11,404 nt of DNA from Syntrophus sp. (in: bacteria) (GCA_013824905.1 PNOO01000060.1:1-11404), one strand, 5' to 3'. Positions 1-6,904 are shown, counted from the first letter of the stretch. Notes: generated by a model from the sequence alone, not told the origin. A program made the numbers and translations.

Positions 1-1
1 A

Positions 2-253
2 GTGGTCGGCTACTTCATGCGGAAGCTCGGCTTCCCAGTCGCCCCGATGGTCCTGGCGAGCGTCCTGGCGCAGATGCTGGAGACCGCCCTTGGGCAGGCC
101 CTCCTCATGTCGCAGGGTTCCCCGCTGATCTTCTTCACCCGTCCCATCTCCGCGGTCTTCATGACGCTGGCCTTTCTCTCCATCGGCCGGGGGATCTGGT
201 CTCAGGTGCGCGCCAAAGCACCCGAAGTGGTCACGGAGGATGCGGAATATTGA
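2..253 (+). CDS. TctA-family large membrane subunit of a tripartite tricarboxylate transporter (C-terminal fragment)
   Basis: This is the last 83 codons of a gene that begins upstream of the window; the GTG at base 2 is only the first codon visible, not a start. The sequence GYFMRKLGFPVAPMVLA, a hydrophobic stretch with a conserved glutamate (MLETALGQALLMSQG) and FFTRPISAVF are typical of the TctA C-terminus. In this family TctA is the roughly 500-residue inner-membrane subunit that works with TctB and a periplasmic TctC protein to take up carboxylates. At least two hydrophobic segments are visible, at about residues 13-37 and 44-66 of the fragment, followed by a short polar tail. A TctC gene lies at 2252-3220 in the same cluster, which supports the assignment. 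TctB is presumably upstream. The gap to the LeuC-like gene is 75 bases with no terminator, so co-transcription is likely. Confidence 0.88.
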   Translation: MVGYFMRKLGFPVAPMVLASVLAQMLETALGQALLMSQGSPLIFFTRPISAVFMTLAFLSIGRGIWSQVRAKAPEVVTEDAEY

Positions 254-328
254 TCCTTTCGGGATATGAATGGGCCTTCCCGTCAGGGGGTGCGTAAGGG
301 GGATTGACTTAAATGAGGATGAAAATCC

Positions 329-1582
329 GTGCATGCCCTTGAGAAGATTCTGGCCCGGGCGGCCGGAAGAGAGGAAGTGATCACCGGCGAGATCGTCAAT
401 TGCGCCGTGGATCTTGCCGGCATCAACGATCTGTATTTGCAGACGCTACGGTCATTTGCCGAGATGGGCGGCAGGAAGGTGCATGACCCCCAAAAAGTGG
501 TGATGTTTTTGGACCATTTTGCCCCCGCGTCGACGATCACCCAGGCGGATAACCAGAAGCAGTTCCGTGAATTCTGCTGGGAGCAGGGGATCGATCTCCT
601 GATGGATATCAATGAAGGGGTCTGCCACCAGATCCTGGCGGACAAAAGGCTGGTCCGTCCGGGGATGCTGGTGGTGGTCACCGACTCCCATACCACCACC
701 CACGGCGCGTTCGGCGCCTTCGGCACCGGTGTCGGCGCCACCGATCTCGCCATTATTCTTATAACGGGGCAACTGTGGTTCCGTGTGCCGGAGGTGATCC
801 GGATCCACCTGGAGGGCACAATAGGCAAGGGGGTTTTTGCCAAGGATATCATCCTTAAGGTCATCGGAACCCTCGGCGCCGATTACGGCGTCTATCGGGC
901 GGTGGAGTTCACCGGCCCGGTCCTGGATCGCCTCGGCGTGTCGGAACGGATGACCCTGTGCAACATGACGACGGAGATGGGCGCCAAGACGGCTTACATC
1001 CAGCCTGATCCTGTCACCTTCGAGTTCCTGGAGGACAAGTTGGAATTGGATTCTCCCGTATTGACCACCGATCCGGGCTACCGTTATGCCGCGGTACATA
1101 CGTTTGACGTCACCGGTCTCAAACCGCAGGTGGCCGCCCCCCATAGCGTGGACAATGTTTCCGATATTGCCGAGTATCTCGGCCGGCCCATCAACCAGGC
1201 CTTTCTCGGCACCTGCACCGGCGGGAGGGTGGAGGATCTCGCAGTCGCCGCCCGGATCCTGAAGGGGAGGCGCATCAATCCCCGGACGCGCTTTGTCGTC
1301 GTGCCCGCCTCCAAGGGGGTCTTTCTGGAGGCGATGGCCAAAGGGTATATCCAAACCCTGGTTGAGGCAGGCGCCACGTTCGTTACCCCCAGTTGCGCCG
1401 CCTGCCTGGGGACGCACCAGGGGATATTGGCCCCGGGCGAGACTTGTATCACGGCGTCGAGCCGCAACTTTCCGGGCCGGATGGGACATGCCGAGGCCGA
1501 GATTTTCGTCGCCTCGCCGGCGTCGGTGGCCGCCGCCGCCCTGGAGGGAAAGATTGCCGATCCTGTACAATACTTGGTATAG
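329..1582 (+). CDS. LeuC-like hydro-lyase large subunit (aconitase superfamily, 3-isopropylmalate dehydratase type)
   Basis: The product has 417 residues, the usual size for the short 'archaeal-type' LeuC/homoaconitase large subunit. Near the N-terminus it reads ALEKILARAAG, and the family signature TDSHTTTHGAFGAFGTG is present. Three cysteines sit where the [4Fe-4S] ligands are expected: C296 (GTCTGGRVEDL) and C356/C359 (PSCAACLG), followed by SSRNFPGRMG. The family catalyses stereospecific hydration, dehydration or isomerisation of 2- or 3-hydroxy di- and tricarboxylates in the cytoplasm, with a separate LeuD subunit, which is encoded 12 bases downstream. The GTG start is chosen because an in-frame TGA at 320-322 excludes earlier starts and GAGGA at 315-319 lies nine bases upstream. 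Automatic annotation will probably say leucine biosynthesis. The transporter and D-malate/tartrate-type dehydrogenase neighbours suggest instead a catabolic hydratase, for example of the maleate or citraconate type, but the substrate cannot be read from sequence alone. Confidence 0.9.
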   Translation: MHALEKILARAAGREEVITGEIVNCAVDLAGINDLYLQTLRSFAEMGGRKVHDPQKVVMFLDHFAPASTITQADNQKQFREFCWEQGIDLLMDINEGVCHQILADKRLVRPGMLVVVTDSHTTTHGAFGAFGTGVGATDLAIILITGQLWFRVPEVIRIHLEGTIGKGVFAKDIILKVIGTLGADYGVYRAVEFTGPVLDRLGVSERMTLCNMTTEMGAKTAYIQPDPVTFEFLEDKLELDSPVLTTDPGYRYAAVHTFDVTGLKPQVAAPHSVDNVSDIAEYLGRPINQAFLGTCTGGRVEDLAVAARILKGRRINPRTRFVVVPASKGVFLEAMAKGYIQTLVEAGATFVTPSCAACLGTHQGILAPGETCITASSRNFPGRMGHAEAEIFVASPASVAAAALEGKIADPVQYLV

Positions 1583-1594
1583 AGGGGCACAGAC

Positions 1595-2107
1595 GTGAAC
1601 GGTATCATCAAAGGCAGGGCATTCGTCTATGGTGCGAATATCGACACGGATCAGATCTATCCCGGCGGCTATCTCGACCTGACCGACCCGGAGCTCGTGG
1701 CCCGGCACGCCATGGAGAGGGTTGATCCCGACTTTGCCAAAGAAGTAAAACCGGGAGACATGATCGTTGCCGGCGCCAATTTCGGGTGCGGGTCCAGCCG
1801 CGAGCATGCCGCGGTGACGTTGAAGGCGTCGGGTATTGCGGCAGTGCTGGCTGAATCCTTCGCCCGGATCTTCTACCGCAATGCAATCAATCTGGGACTT
1901 CCCTTGCTTGTGTGTCCAGGCATTGCAAAACTGGTCAAGAGGGGCGACATGTTGAGCGTGGATCTGACGGAGGGCAAGGTGATCGATCAAACCACCGGCG
2001 CCTCCGTTACGGCCCAGCCCCTCTCCGCGTATGTAATGGCCATTCTGGGGAACGGCGGCGTCAAGCCTATGATACGGAAACAACGAGGGCTCCTTGAGGA
2101 GGAGTGA
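1595..2107 (+). CDS. LeuD-like hydro-lyase small subunit (swivel domain)
   Basis: This 170-residue protein is the partner of the LeuC-like subunit. It shows the small-subunit hallmarks in order: GANIDTDQIYPGGYLDLTDP (residues 13-32), GDMIVAGANFGCGSSREHA (residues 54-72, with C65, S67, S68 and R69 in the active-site loop) and ESFARIFYRNAINLGLPLL. The swivel domain closes over the iron-sulphur cluster of the large subunit and contributes substrate-contacting residues. GTG at 1595 is the start, with AGAGGGG at 1581-1587 as ribosome binding site overlapping the stop of the upstream gene, so the two subunits are probably translationally linked. The substrate-selecting loop reads Y26-L-D-L-T30, with an acidic residue where characterised isopropylmalate isomerases and homoaconitases mostly carry hydrophobic or basic residues. 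This adds to the doubt about a leucine role. Confidence 0.9.
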   Translation: MNGIIKGRAFVYGANIDTDQIYPGGYLDLTDPELVARHAMERVDPDFAKEVKPGDMIVAGANFGCGSSREHAAVTLKASGIAAVLAESFARIFYRNAINLGLPLLVCPGIAKLVKRGDMLSVDLTEGKVIDQTTGASVTAQPLSAYVMAILGNGGVKPMIRKQRGLLEEE

Positions 2108-2251
2108 AATCTTTCATGCGGTTATTCCGCGGTCGAGCGCGATGGCTGAAGCGGCCTATCCGTAAAACAGGCGGGTTACATGTGGATGCTCGGAGCAATA
2201 AACCGTGCATCGGGGGCAGGAAAACCATTAATCATTTTCAGGAGGGAAGCT

Positions 2252-3220
2252 ATGAAAAAAAAGATCATCTGTTGTATCGTTCTTTGTGCCATCCTTGCCC
2301 TGGTCTGGGTCGGCGCGGCCGGTGCGGCCGGATTTCCCAACAAACGGATCACCTATAACATCTGTTTCAATCCCGGCGGAGAGTCGGACATCACCGCCCG
2401 GTTCCAGGAACAGCTTCTGAAGAAGGTCCTCGGCCAGGATGTGGCCATCAACTACAAGATCGGCGGCGGCGGGGCCCTCTGCTGGGCGGAACTGGTCCAG
2501 ACCAAACCTGACGGCTACACGATCGCCGGCCACAACCTGCCCCATATCATCCTCCAGCCCATGGAAATGGGCAATGCCGGCTACAAGACCCTGGACATCA
2601 AGAATATCTATATGTTCCAGAGCACCCCGAATCTACTGCTCGTCCGGAATGACAGCCCCTATAAGACCCTCAAGGACTTCATAGAAGGCGCCAAGAAGAA
2701 CCCGCCCGGCGTCTTCACGGTCGGGGGCAGCGGCACCTCGTCGGCGAACGATCTGGGGACCACAATGCTCAGCAAGGCAGCGGGCATCCAGCTTACCTAC
2801 ATCCCCTTCGGCGGGACCGGTTCAGCGATCCCCGCCCTCCTGGGGAGCCACGTCACCGCGCTGATGACCTACACCCCCATGGGGGTTCAGCACAAAGGCA
2901 GGTTCCGCGCCCTGGCCATCGCATCGGAGACCCGGATGGAGGTCCTCCCCGACGTTCCGACCTTCAAGGAACAGGGATACGATATCGTGGAGGGGGCCTA
3001 CCGGGGTGTTGCCGCTCCTCCGGGAACGCCTGATGAGGTTATCAAAGTTCTCGCCGATGCCTTCGACAAGGTCATGAAGGACCCGGAGGTCAGGAAAAAG
3101 ATGGATCAGAACGGCTTCAATACGGAATTCATGGGGCCCGAGGCCTCCCTGGCTCTGGTGAAGAAGAAGATGGTCGAATATGAGCAGATCATGAAGGAGT
3201 TGGGGCGAATAAAGAAGTAG
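2252..3220 (+). CDS. TctC/Bug-family periplasmic substrate-binding protein of a TTT transporter
   Basis: The mature protein captures a carboxylate in the periplasm and delivers it to the TctA/TctB membrane complex. The product is 322 residues, normal for the family. It has a Sec signal peptide: a KKK N-region, a hydrophobic core at residues 5-22 and an AGA|A-type cleavage site near residue 25. After the signal come FPNKRITYNICFNPGGESDITAR, corresponding to the family's conserved PFAPGG-D-AR ligand loop, then IGGGGALCWAELVQTKPDGYTIAG and a terminal helix. The start is ATG 2252 rather than the in-frame ATG at 2180: AGGAGGG at 2240-2246 sits five bases before it and the signal peptide begins exactly there. 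The 144 bases before the gene contain no convincing ORF. Placement between leuD-like and dehydrogenase genes ties the transporter substrate to those enzymes. Confidence 0.92.
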   Translation: MKKKIICCIVLCAILALVWVGAAGAAGFPNKRITYNICFNPGGESDITARFQEQLLKKVLGQDVAINYKIGGGGALCWAELVQTKPDGYTIAGHNLPHIILQPMEMGNAGYKTLDIKNIYMFQSTPNLLLVRNDSPYKTLKDFIEGAKKNPPGVFTVGGSGTSSANDLGTTMLSKAAGIQLTYIPFGGTGSAIPALLGSHVTALMTYTPMGVQHKGRFRALAIASETRMEVLPDVPTFKEQGYDIVEGAYRGVAAPPGTPDEVIKVLADAFDKVMKDPEVRKKMDQNGFNTEFMGPEASLALVKKKMVEYEQIMKELGRIKK

Positions 3221-3272
3221 AAACCTTTGTTCCTCTGTCGGTTTGCGGAGGGAAAAACAGGGATTATTGTGT

Positions 3273-3323
3273 CCCTGGGCATAGGCGCTTTCGGTTATCG
3301 CTTGAGGGCGCCCATGCCCCGGG
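3273..3323 (+). other. Long intercistronic stem-loop between tctC and the dehydrogenase gene
   Basis: CCC-t-GGGCAT-a-GGCGC at 3273-3288 pairs with GCGCC-c-ATGCCC-c-GGG at 3308-3323. That gives 14 base pairs with two single mismatches around a 19-base loop. No run of T follows, so it is not a standard intrinsic terminator. Stem-loops just downstream of binding-protein genes are known in other transporters to protect the upstream message from 3' decay; that role here is inference. Confidence 0.5.
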
Positions 3324-3362
3324 GCGAGACCCTCGGATGATCAAGAGGAGAAACAAACAACC

Positions 3363-4430
3363 ATGCAAACATACCGTATTGCAGCCATTCCCGCCGACGG
3401 GATCGGCCTGGAAGTCATCCCCGCGGGTATCGAGGTACTGGGCACCCTCGAGAAGATCACGGGGAGCTTCCGGATGACCTTTGAGACCTTTCCCTGGGGG
3501 TGTGACTATTACCATGCCCACGGGCGGATGATGCCGGAGGACGGCCTGGAAACCCTGAAGGCCTTTGACGCCATCTATTTCGGCGCCGTCGGTCATCCCT
3601 CCGTCCCCGATCACATCTCCCTTTGGGGACTGCGCCTGCCCATCTGCCAGGGATTCGATCAGTATGCAAACGTCCGGCCCTCCCGCATCCTGCCCGGTGT
3701 CCGGAGCCCCCTGCGCGACCGGGGTCCCGGGGACCTGGACTGGGTCATCGTCCGCGAGAACACGGAAGGCGAATATGCCGGTGTCGGGGGGAGGGCCCAC
3801 CAGGGTCATGCGGAAGAGGTGGGGATGGAGGTGGCCGTCTTCACCCGGAAGGGGGTTGCCAGAGTTATGCGATTTGCCTTCGAACTGGCAAAGAAGCGCC
3901 CGAGGCGCCGCCTCACCCTTGTGACCAAGTCCAACGCCCAGCGACACGGCATGGTCCTGTGGGACGCCATCTTTCAGGAGACAGCCGCCGGCTATCCCGA
4001 GGTCGCTACGGACCGGATGCTGGTCGATGCGGCGACGACACGGATGGTCCTCCACCCCGAGACGCTGGATGTCCTGGTGGCGACAAACCTCCACGCCGAC
4101 ATTCTCTCCGATCTGGCGGCCGCTCTTTCGGGCAGCCTCGGAATGGGCGCCACGGCCAACCTGAACCCGGAGAAAAAATACCCCTCGATGTTCGAACCGA
4201 TACATGGTTCTGCGTTCGATATTATGGGAAAGGGTATCGCCAATCCGATCGGCACCTTCTGGTCGGCGGTCCTGATGCTGGAGCACCTGGGCGAAGCCGC
4301 GGCGGCGAACCTCCTCATGGCGGCCATCGAGACGGTGACCTCTCAAGGGCGCTGCCTGCCGGCGGACCTCGGGGGTACGGCGACGACCCGGGAGGTGACG
4401 GACGCGGTTTGCGCCGCCCTAAAACACTGA
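3363..4430 (+). CDS. D-malate/tartrate dehydrogenase-type decarboxylating dehydrogenase (DmlA/TtuC branch of the IPMDH family)
   Basis: The 355-residue product belongs to the NAD-dependent isocitrate/isopropylmalate dehydrogenase family, which oxidises a (2R)-hydroxyacid at C2 and releases the beta-carboxylate as CO2. The N-terminus IAAIPADGIGLEVIPAG is followed by CDYYHAHGRMMPEDGLE, AIYFGAVGHPSVPDHISLWGL and RLPICQGFDQYANVRP. These are the markers I recognise for the tartrate/D-malate dehydrogenase branch rather than LeuB. Family catalytic residues are present: Y138 in ENTEGEYAGVGGR, K189 in VTKSNAQRHG, and aspartates in NLHADILSD (N242-D250). The usual motif reads NLFGDILSD, so F-to-H and G-to-A are changes. 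FEPIHGSAFDIMGKGIANPIG closes the cofactor site. ATG 3363 has AGAGGAG at 3344-3350, with a rather long 12-base spacer. With the LeuCD-like pair upstream it suggests hydration followed by oxidative decarboxylation, for example maleate to D-malate to pyruvate. The exact substrate is inferred, not shown. Confidence 0.88.
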   Translation: MQTYRIAAIPADGIGLEVIPAGIEVLGTLEKITGSFRMTFETFPWGCDYYHAHGRMMPEDGLETLKAFDAIYFGAVGHPSVPDHISLWGLRLPICQGFDQYANVRPSRILPGVRSPLRDRGPGDLDWVIVRENTEGEYAGVGGRAHQGHAEEVGMEVAVFTRKGVARVMRFAFELAKKRPRRRLTLVTKSNAQRHGMVLWDAIFQETAAGYPEVATDRMLVDAATTRMVLHPETLDVLVATNLHADILSDLAAALSGSLGMGATANLNPEKKYPSMFEPIHGSAFDIMGKGIANPIGTFWSAVLMLEHLGEAAAANLLMAAIETVTSQGRCLPADLGGTATTREVTDAVCAALKH

Positions 4431-4525
4431 GGGGATACCCGAAGTAGCGATATCGCCGATCGGGGGCACAACTGCGGGGCCTGCACGGCGGCATGTTCCT
4501 AAGGACTCAGGCTTCTCGGAAAAAA

Positions 4526-4585
4526 CCGGCGGGAGTATCGAGCCGCTTGGCTCGGAAGCCGGCCCAACAAGTCGTCTTTCCGACT
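4526..4585 (+). other. Two tandem hairpins in the 260-base leader of the FGGY kinase gene
   Basis: The 4431-4690 gap contains no convincing gene. Its structured part starts with a two-tier hairpin: CCGGC 4526-4530 pairs with GCCGG 4558-4562, enclosing a perfect 6-bp stem CGAGCC 4539-4544 / GGCTCG 4549-4554 with a GCTT tetraloop. A second small hairpin follows, AGTCG 4570-4574 / CGACT 4581-4585. Neither is followed by a T tract. No clear -35/-10 pair is visible, although TATGAT near 4635 could serve as a weak -10. This may be an attenuator, a processing site or a promoter region; I do not recognise a known riboswitch. Confidence 0.35.
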
Positions 4586-4690
4586 GTAAGAAAGTGCAGG
4601 ATGCTTCCACCCCTCCCTTCATTCCATTAGTGTTTATGATTATTCCTGCAATTGAGGGCTGGAGTGGCGAGGTGAGAGGAGCCGGGAACA

Positions 4691-6031
4691 ATGACCATTA
4701 TGGGAGTGGATATCGGAACGACCGGCATGAAGATGGGGGTTTTCCGCACGGAAGGCGAATCCCTGTCGCTGGTCCGGCAGTTCACCCGTCAATATGTTGT
4801 GAACACGTATAATGACGGCCTTTTCAGCGACATCGAGCCGGAGAAATGGCGCCAGGCCTTTCTGGAGGGGTGCCGCGAGATGGGAGACCTATTGGGAGAG
4901 GTCGATGCGATTTCGCTTTCCGGAACCACCCCCGGGTTCACCGCGATGGACGCCGAAGGCGAAGCGCTCTATCCCGCCATACTCATGCTCGACCAGAGGT
5001 CGTCGGTTCAGGCACAGCGTATTATCGAAACCGTCGGGGTCGCAAAACTCCTGGAAACGACAGGCAACATGCCGGTCGCGGGGGGGTGTTCCCTGGCCAG
5101 TCTGCTCTGGCTCAGAGATCATCATCCCGATCTTTACAGACGGGCCCGCCTGTTCGGACATTCCAACACCTATATGGCCCGGTGGCTGACCGGGAACGGC
5201 GCCATCGATCCCTCCTCCGCTTCTCTCACGGCCCTCTACAACACGGTGCTGAACGACCTTGCCTGGAACGCCGAGATCGCCTCCGCATTTGATGTCTCCC
5301 TCGATTTTCTCCCGGAGATCATCCCCTCCTGCGAAAGCGCCGGGTGTCTGAAAAAAGAAATTGCCGCGATGACCGGTCTCACCAGGCAGCCGCCGGTGAT
5401 CATCGGCGGAAACGACGCGGTGCTGGCGGCCTACTCGGTAGATATCAACCGCCCCGGCGACATCATCAATGTGAACGGCACCTGCGAGATCACCCTTGTA
5501 TGCCTTCCCCGCTGTCTTCCATCGGTGCAGTACAATATCCGAGCCCATGCGGTGCAGGGGAAATGGCTGACCCTTTACGTCATGAATGCAGGCGGAAAAG
5601 CGCTGGAATGGTTCCATAACCTGTTTTGCCGCGAGATGACTCCGGAGGAATTCTACGGTGATTTTTTGACCGGGGCGATCGACGCCTGGCTCGACCGGGA
5701 GAGCGGGGTGACTTACGTTCCTTTCCTTATGGGCTCACGATACTCCCGGGAACCGCTCAAGGCCGAATTCCTGGGAATGACCCAGAAAACGTCCCGTGAG
5801 GAGCTCCTGGCCGCCGTGGTTCGGGGTCTCTGCCACTACCAGCGGCAGCACCTGAACGATATCGGTCGGGGCGTGCCGCTGAGCGAAACCATCCATGTGA
5901 CCGGCGGCGCAGTCAACGGGGCGATGATCCGGGCAAAAACCGCATGGATGCGAAACGGCACTTATGTCCTCGAGGAAGAATCCTCCCTGAAAGGCGCCGT
6001 GATGCTCGGACGGAAATACCTGGAGAAATAG
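4691..6031 (+). CDS. FGGY-family carbohydrate kinase, substrate unknown
   Basis: FGGY kinases phosphorylate sugars, polyols or related compounds with ATP in the cytoplasm, using two actin-like domains. The N-terminal phosphate loop is MGVDIGTTGMKMGVF (D7, T10, T11). IEPEKW and ISLSGTTPGFTAMDAEGEALYPAILMLDQRS match the xylulokinase-like substrate region. GGNDAVLAAYS places the expected catalytic base at D242. The C-terminal domain contains INVNGTCEITLV and a degenerate FGGY signature around IHVTGGAVNGAMIRAKTAWM. At 446 residues it is somewhat shorter than typical xylulokinases or glycerol kinases (about 490-510), mostly in the C-terminal half. ATG 4691 is preceded by GAGAGGAG at 4674-4681; ATG 4700 is a less likely alternative. 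A sugar-type kinase among organic-acid genes is unusual. It may act on a hydroxyacid or polyol related to the transported substrate, or mark a separate sub-operon, since 260 bases separate it from the dehydrogenase. Confidence 0.85.
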   Translation: MTIMGVDIGTTGMKMGVFRTEGESLSLVRQFTRQYVVNTYNDGLFSDIEPEKWRQAFLEGCREMGDLLGEVDAISLSGTTPGFTAMDAEGEALYPAILMLDQRSSVQAQRIIETVGVAKLLETTGNMPVAGGCSLASLLWLRDHHPDLYRRARLFGHSNTYMARWLTGNGAIDPSSASLTALYNTVLNDLAWNAEIASAFDVSLDFLPEIIPSCESAGCLKKEIAAMTGLTRQPPVIIGGNDAVLAAYSVDINRPGDIINVNGTCEITLVCLPRCLPSVQYNIRAHAVQGKWLTLYVMNAGGKALEWFHNLFCREMTPEEFYGDFLTGAIDAWLDRESGVTYVPFLMGSRYSREPLKAEFLGMTQKTSREELLAAVVRGLCHYQRQHLNDIGRGVPLSETIHVTGGAVNGAMIRAKTAWMRNGTYVLEEESSLKGAVMLGRKYLEK

Positions 6032-6032
6032 G

Positions 6033-6143
6033 ATGAGCGGGGTCATGATCAACACGAGGAAAACCGTCCAGGGTAACTTCCTGGAAGAGGTTTATCGGGC
6101 GCCGCGGCCGAAGCGCTTGCTGTCGGAGAAAGAGAGGGAGTGA
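6033..6143 (+). CDS. Possible 36-residue small protein, coupled to flanking genes
   Basis: An ATG lies one base after the kinase stop codon (TAG-G-ATG), with GGAG at 6022-6025 seven bases upstream as a plausible ribosome binding site. The frame stays open for 36 codons and its TGA overlaps the ATG of the SDR gene (TGATG at 6141-6145). The peptide begins MSGVMINTRKTVQGNFLEEV and ends in a basic and charged stretch (RAPRPKRLLSEKERE). It has no hydrophobic segment. I do not recognise it. It fills almost exactly the gap between two genes with good signals at both ends, which argues for translation. It may be a true small protein or only a coupling leader that carries ribosomes to the SDR start. 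Confidence 0.45.
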   Translation: MSGVMINTRKTVQGNFLEEVYRAPRPKRLLSEKERE

Positions 6144-6904
6144 TGCGGTTTGAGGGGAAGACGGCGCTGATCACCGGCGCCTCAAAGGGAATCGGTCGCG
6201 CCACGGCGCTGCAACTGGCGCGCGAAGGAGGTGCGGTGGCGGTGAACGGTCGGGATGAGGCGGCGGTAGCCGGTGTCGTACAGGAAATTCGGCAGGCAGG
6301 AGGGCGCGCCATGCCGGCGCCGGCGGATGTGAGCCGTGCCGGCGATGTGATCCGGATGACGGCGGCGGTCGTCGCGGAGTTCGGAGTCATCGACATCCTC
6401 GTAAACAATGCGGGCGGCGGCACTATGGCCAGATGGCTGGATGATTTGGATGAAGAGGCCTGGGACCGGGGGCTCGCGGTCAACTTGAAGAGCGCCTTTC
6501 TGGTCACGAAGGCGATCGCGACCCATATGCGGGAATGCCGTCGCGGCCGCATTGTGATGGTGGCTTCGATCGCGGGACGGAATATGAGCCGCCTCTCCGG
6601 GCCCGATTACAGCGCCGCCAAGGGGGGCATGCTGGCCTTCATGCGGCATATGGCGGTGGAGTTGGGGCCGCACGGCGTTACGGTCAATGCCGTGGCCCCC
6701 GGCCCGACGATGGTGGAGCGAGTGGAGAGGAAGTGGGAGCTGAAGGGAGAAGAGGAGCGGGAGAAGATCCTGCGGAACATTCCCCTGGGGCGTCCGGCGC
6801 GACCCGAGGAGGTGGCGGCGGCGATCCTGTTTCTCGCCTCCGATGACGCCTCTTACATTACCGGGGCGTGCCTTGACGTCAACGGCGGAGCCTTCATGAT
6901 GTAA
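6143..6904 (+). CDS. Short-chain dehydrogenase/reductase (FabG-like classical SDR)
   Basis: This 254-residue classical SDR catalyses NAD(P)-dependent interconversion of an alcohol and a ketone. It shows the nucleotide-binding TGASKGIG (residues 11-18), NNAG after beta-4, the catalytic serine S142 in VASIAG and the YSAAK pair Y156/K160. NAVAPGPTMVERVE and DDASYITGACLDVNGGAFMM at the C-terminus are typical of FabG-like enzymes. An NGRDE sequence after the second strand, with an arginine, hints at NADP(H) but does not prove it. ATG 6143 overlaps the stop of the small upstream ORF; a GTG three bases earlier is in frame. GAGAGG at 6132-6137 serves as ribosome binding site. The substrate is unknown. 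In this cluster it could oxidise a hydroxy-intermediate, or reduce a beta-ketoacyl thioester handled by the following thioesterase. Confidence 0.92.
   Translation: MRFEGKTALITGASKGIGRATALQLAREGGAVAVNGRDEAAVAGVVQEIRQAGGRAMPAPADVSRAGDVIRMTAAVVAEFGVIDILVNNAGGGTMARWLDDLDEEAWDRGLAVNLKSAFLVTKAIATHMRECRRGRIVMVASIAGRNMSRLSGPDYSAAKGGMLAFMRHMAVELGPHGVTVNAVAPGPTMVERVERKWELKGEEEREKILRNIPLGRPARPEEVAAAILFLASDDASYITGACLDVNGGAFMM

Noticed and set aside
452..2083. A 543-codon open frame on the minus strand
   Set aside because: It lies opposite the LeuC-like and LeuD-like genes, which have clear motifs. Its translation is low-complexity and rich in G, H and R, as expected of an antisense shadow in GC-rich DNA.
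2104..2358. An 84-codon ORF starting with GTG overlapping the leuD-like stop
   Set aside because: The overlap looks like coupling, but the frame runs more than 100 bases into tctC in another register and the product is arginine- and cysteine-rich with no family resemblance. The strong tctC ribosome binding site explains the region.
4431..4502. In-frame continuation after the dehydrogenase TGA ending in CGACTAACS, a ferredoxin-like C-x2-C-x3-C pattern, raising TGA read-through or a selenocysteine
   Set aside because: The dehydrogenase is already full length, the extension is only 23 codons, and I see no selenocysteine insertion hairpin directly after the TGA. Three cysteines in a GC-rich stretch can occur by chance.
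4493..4630. A 45-codon ORF in the gap before the kinase gene
   Set aside because: It has no ribosome binding site and overlaps the hairpins, and the composition is not protein-like.
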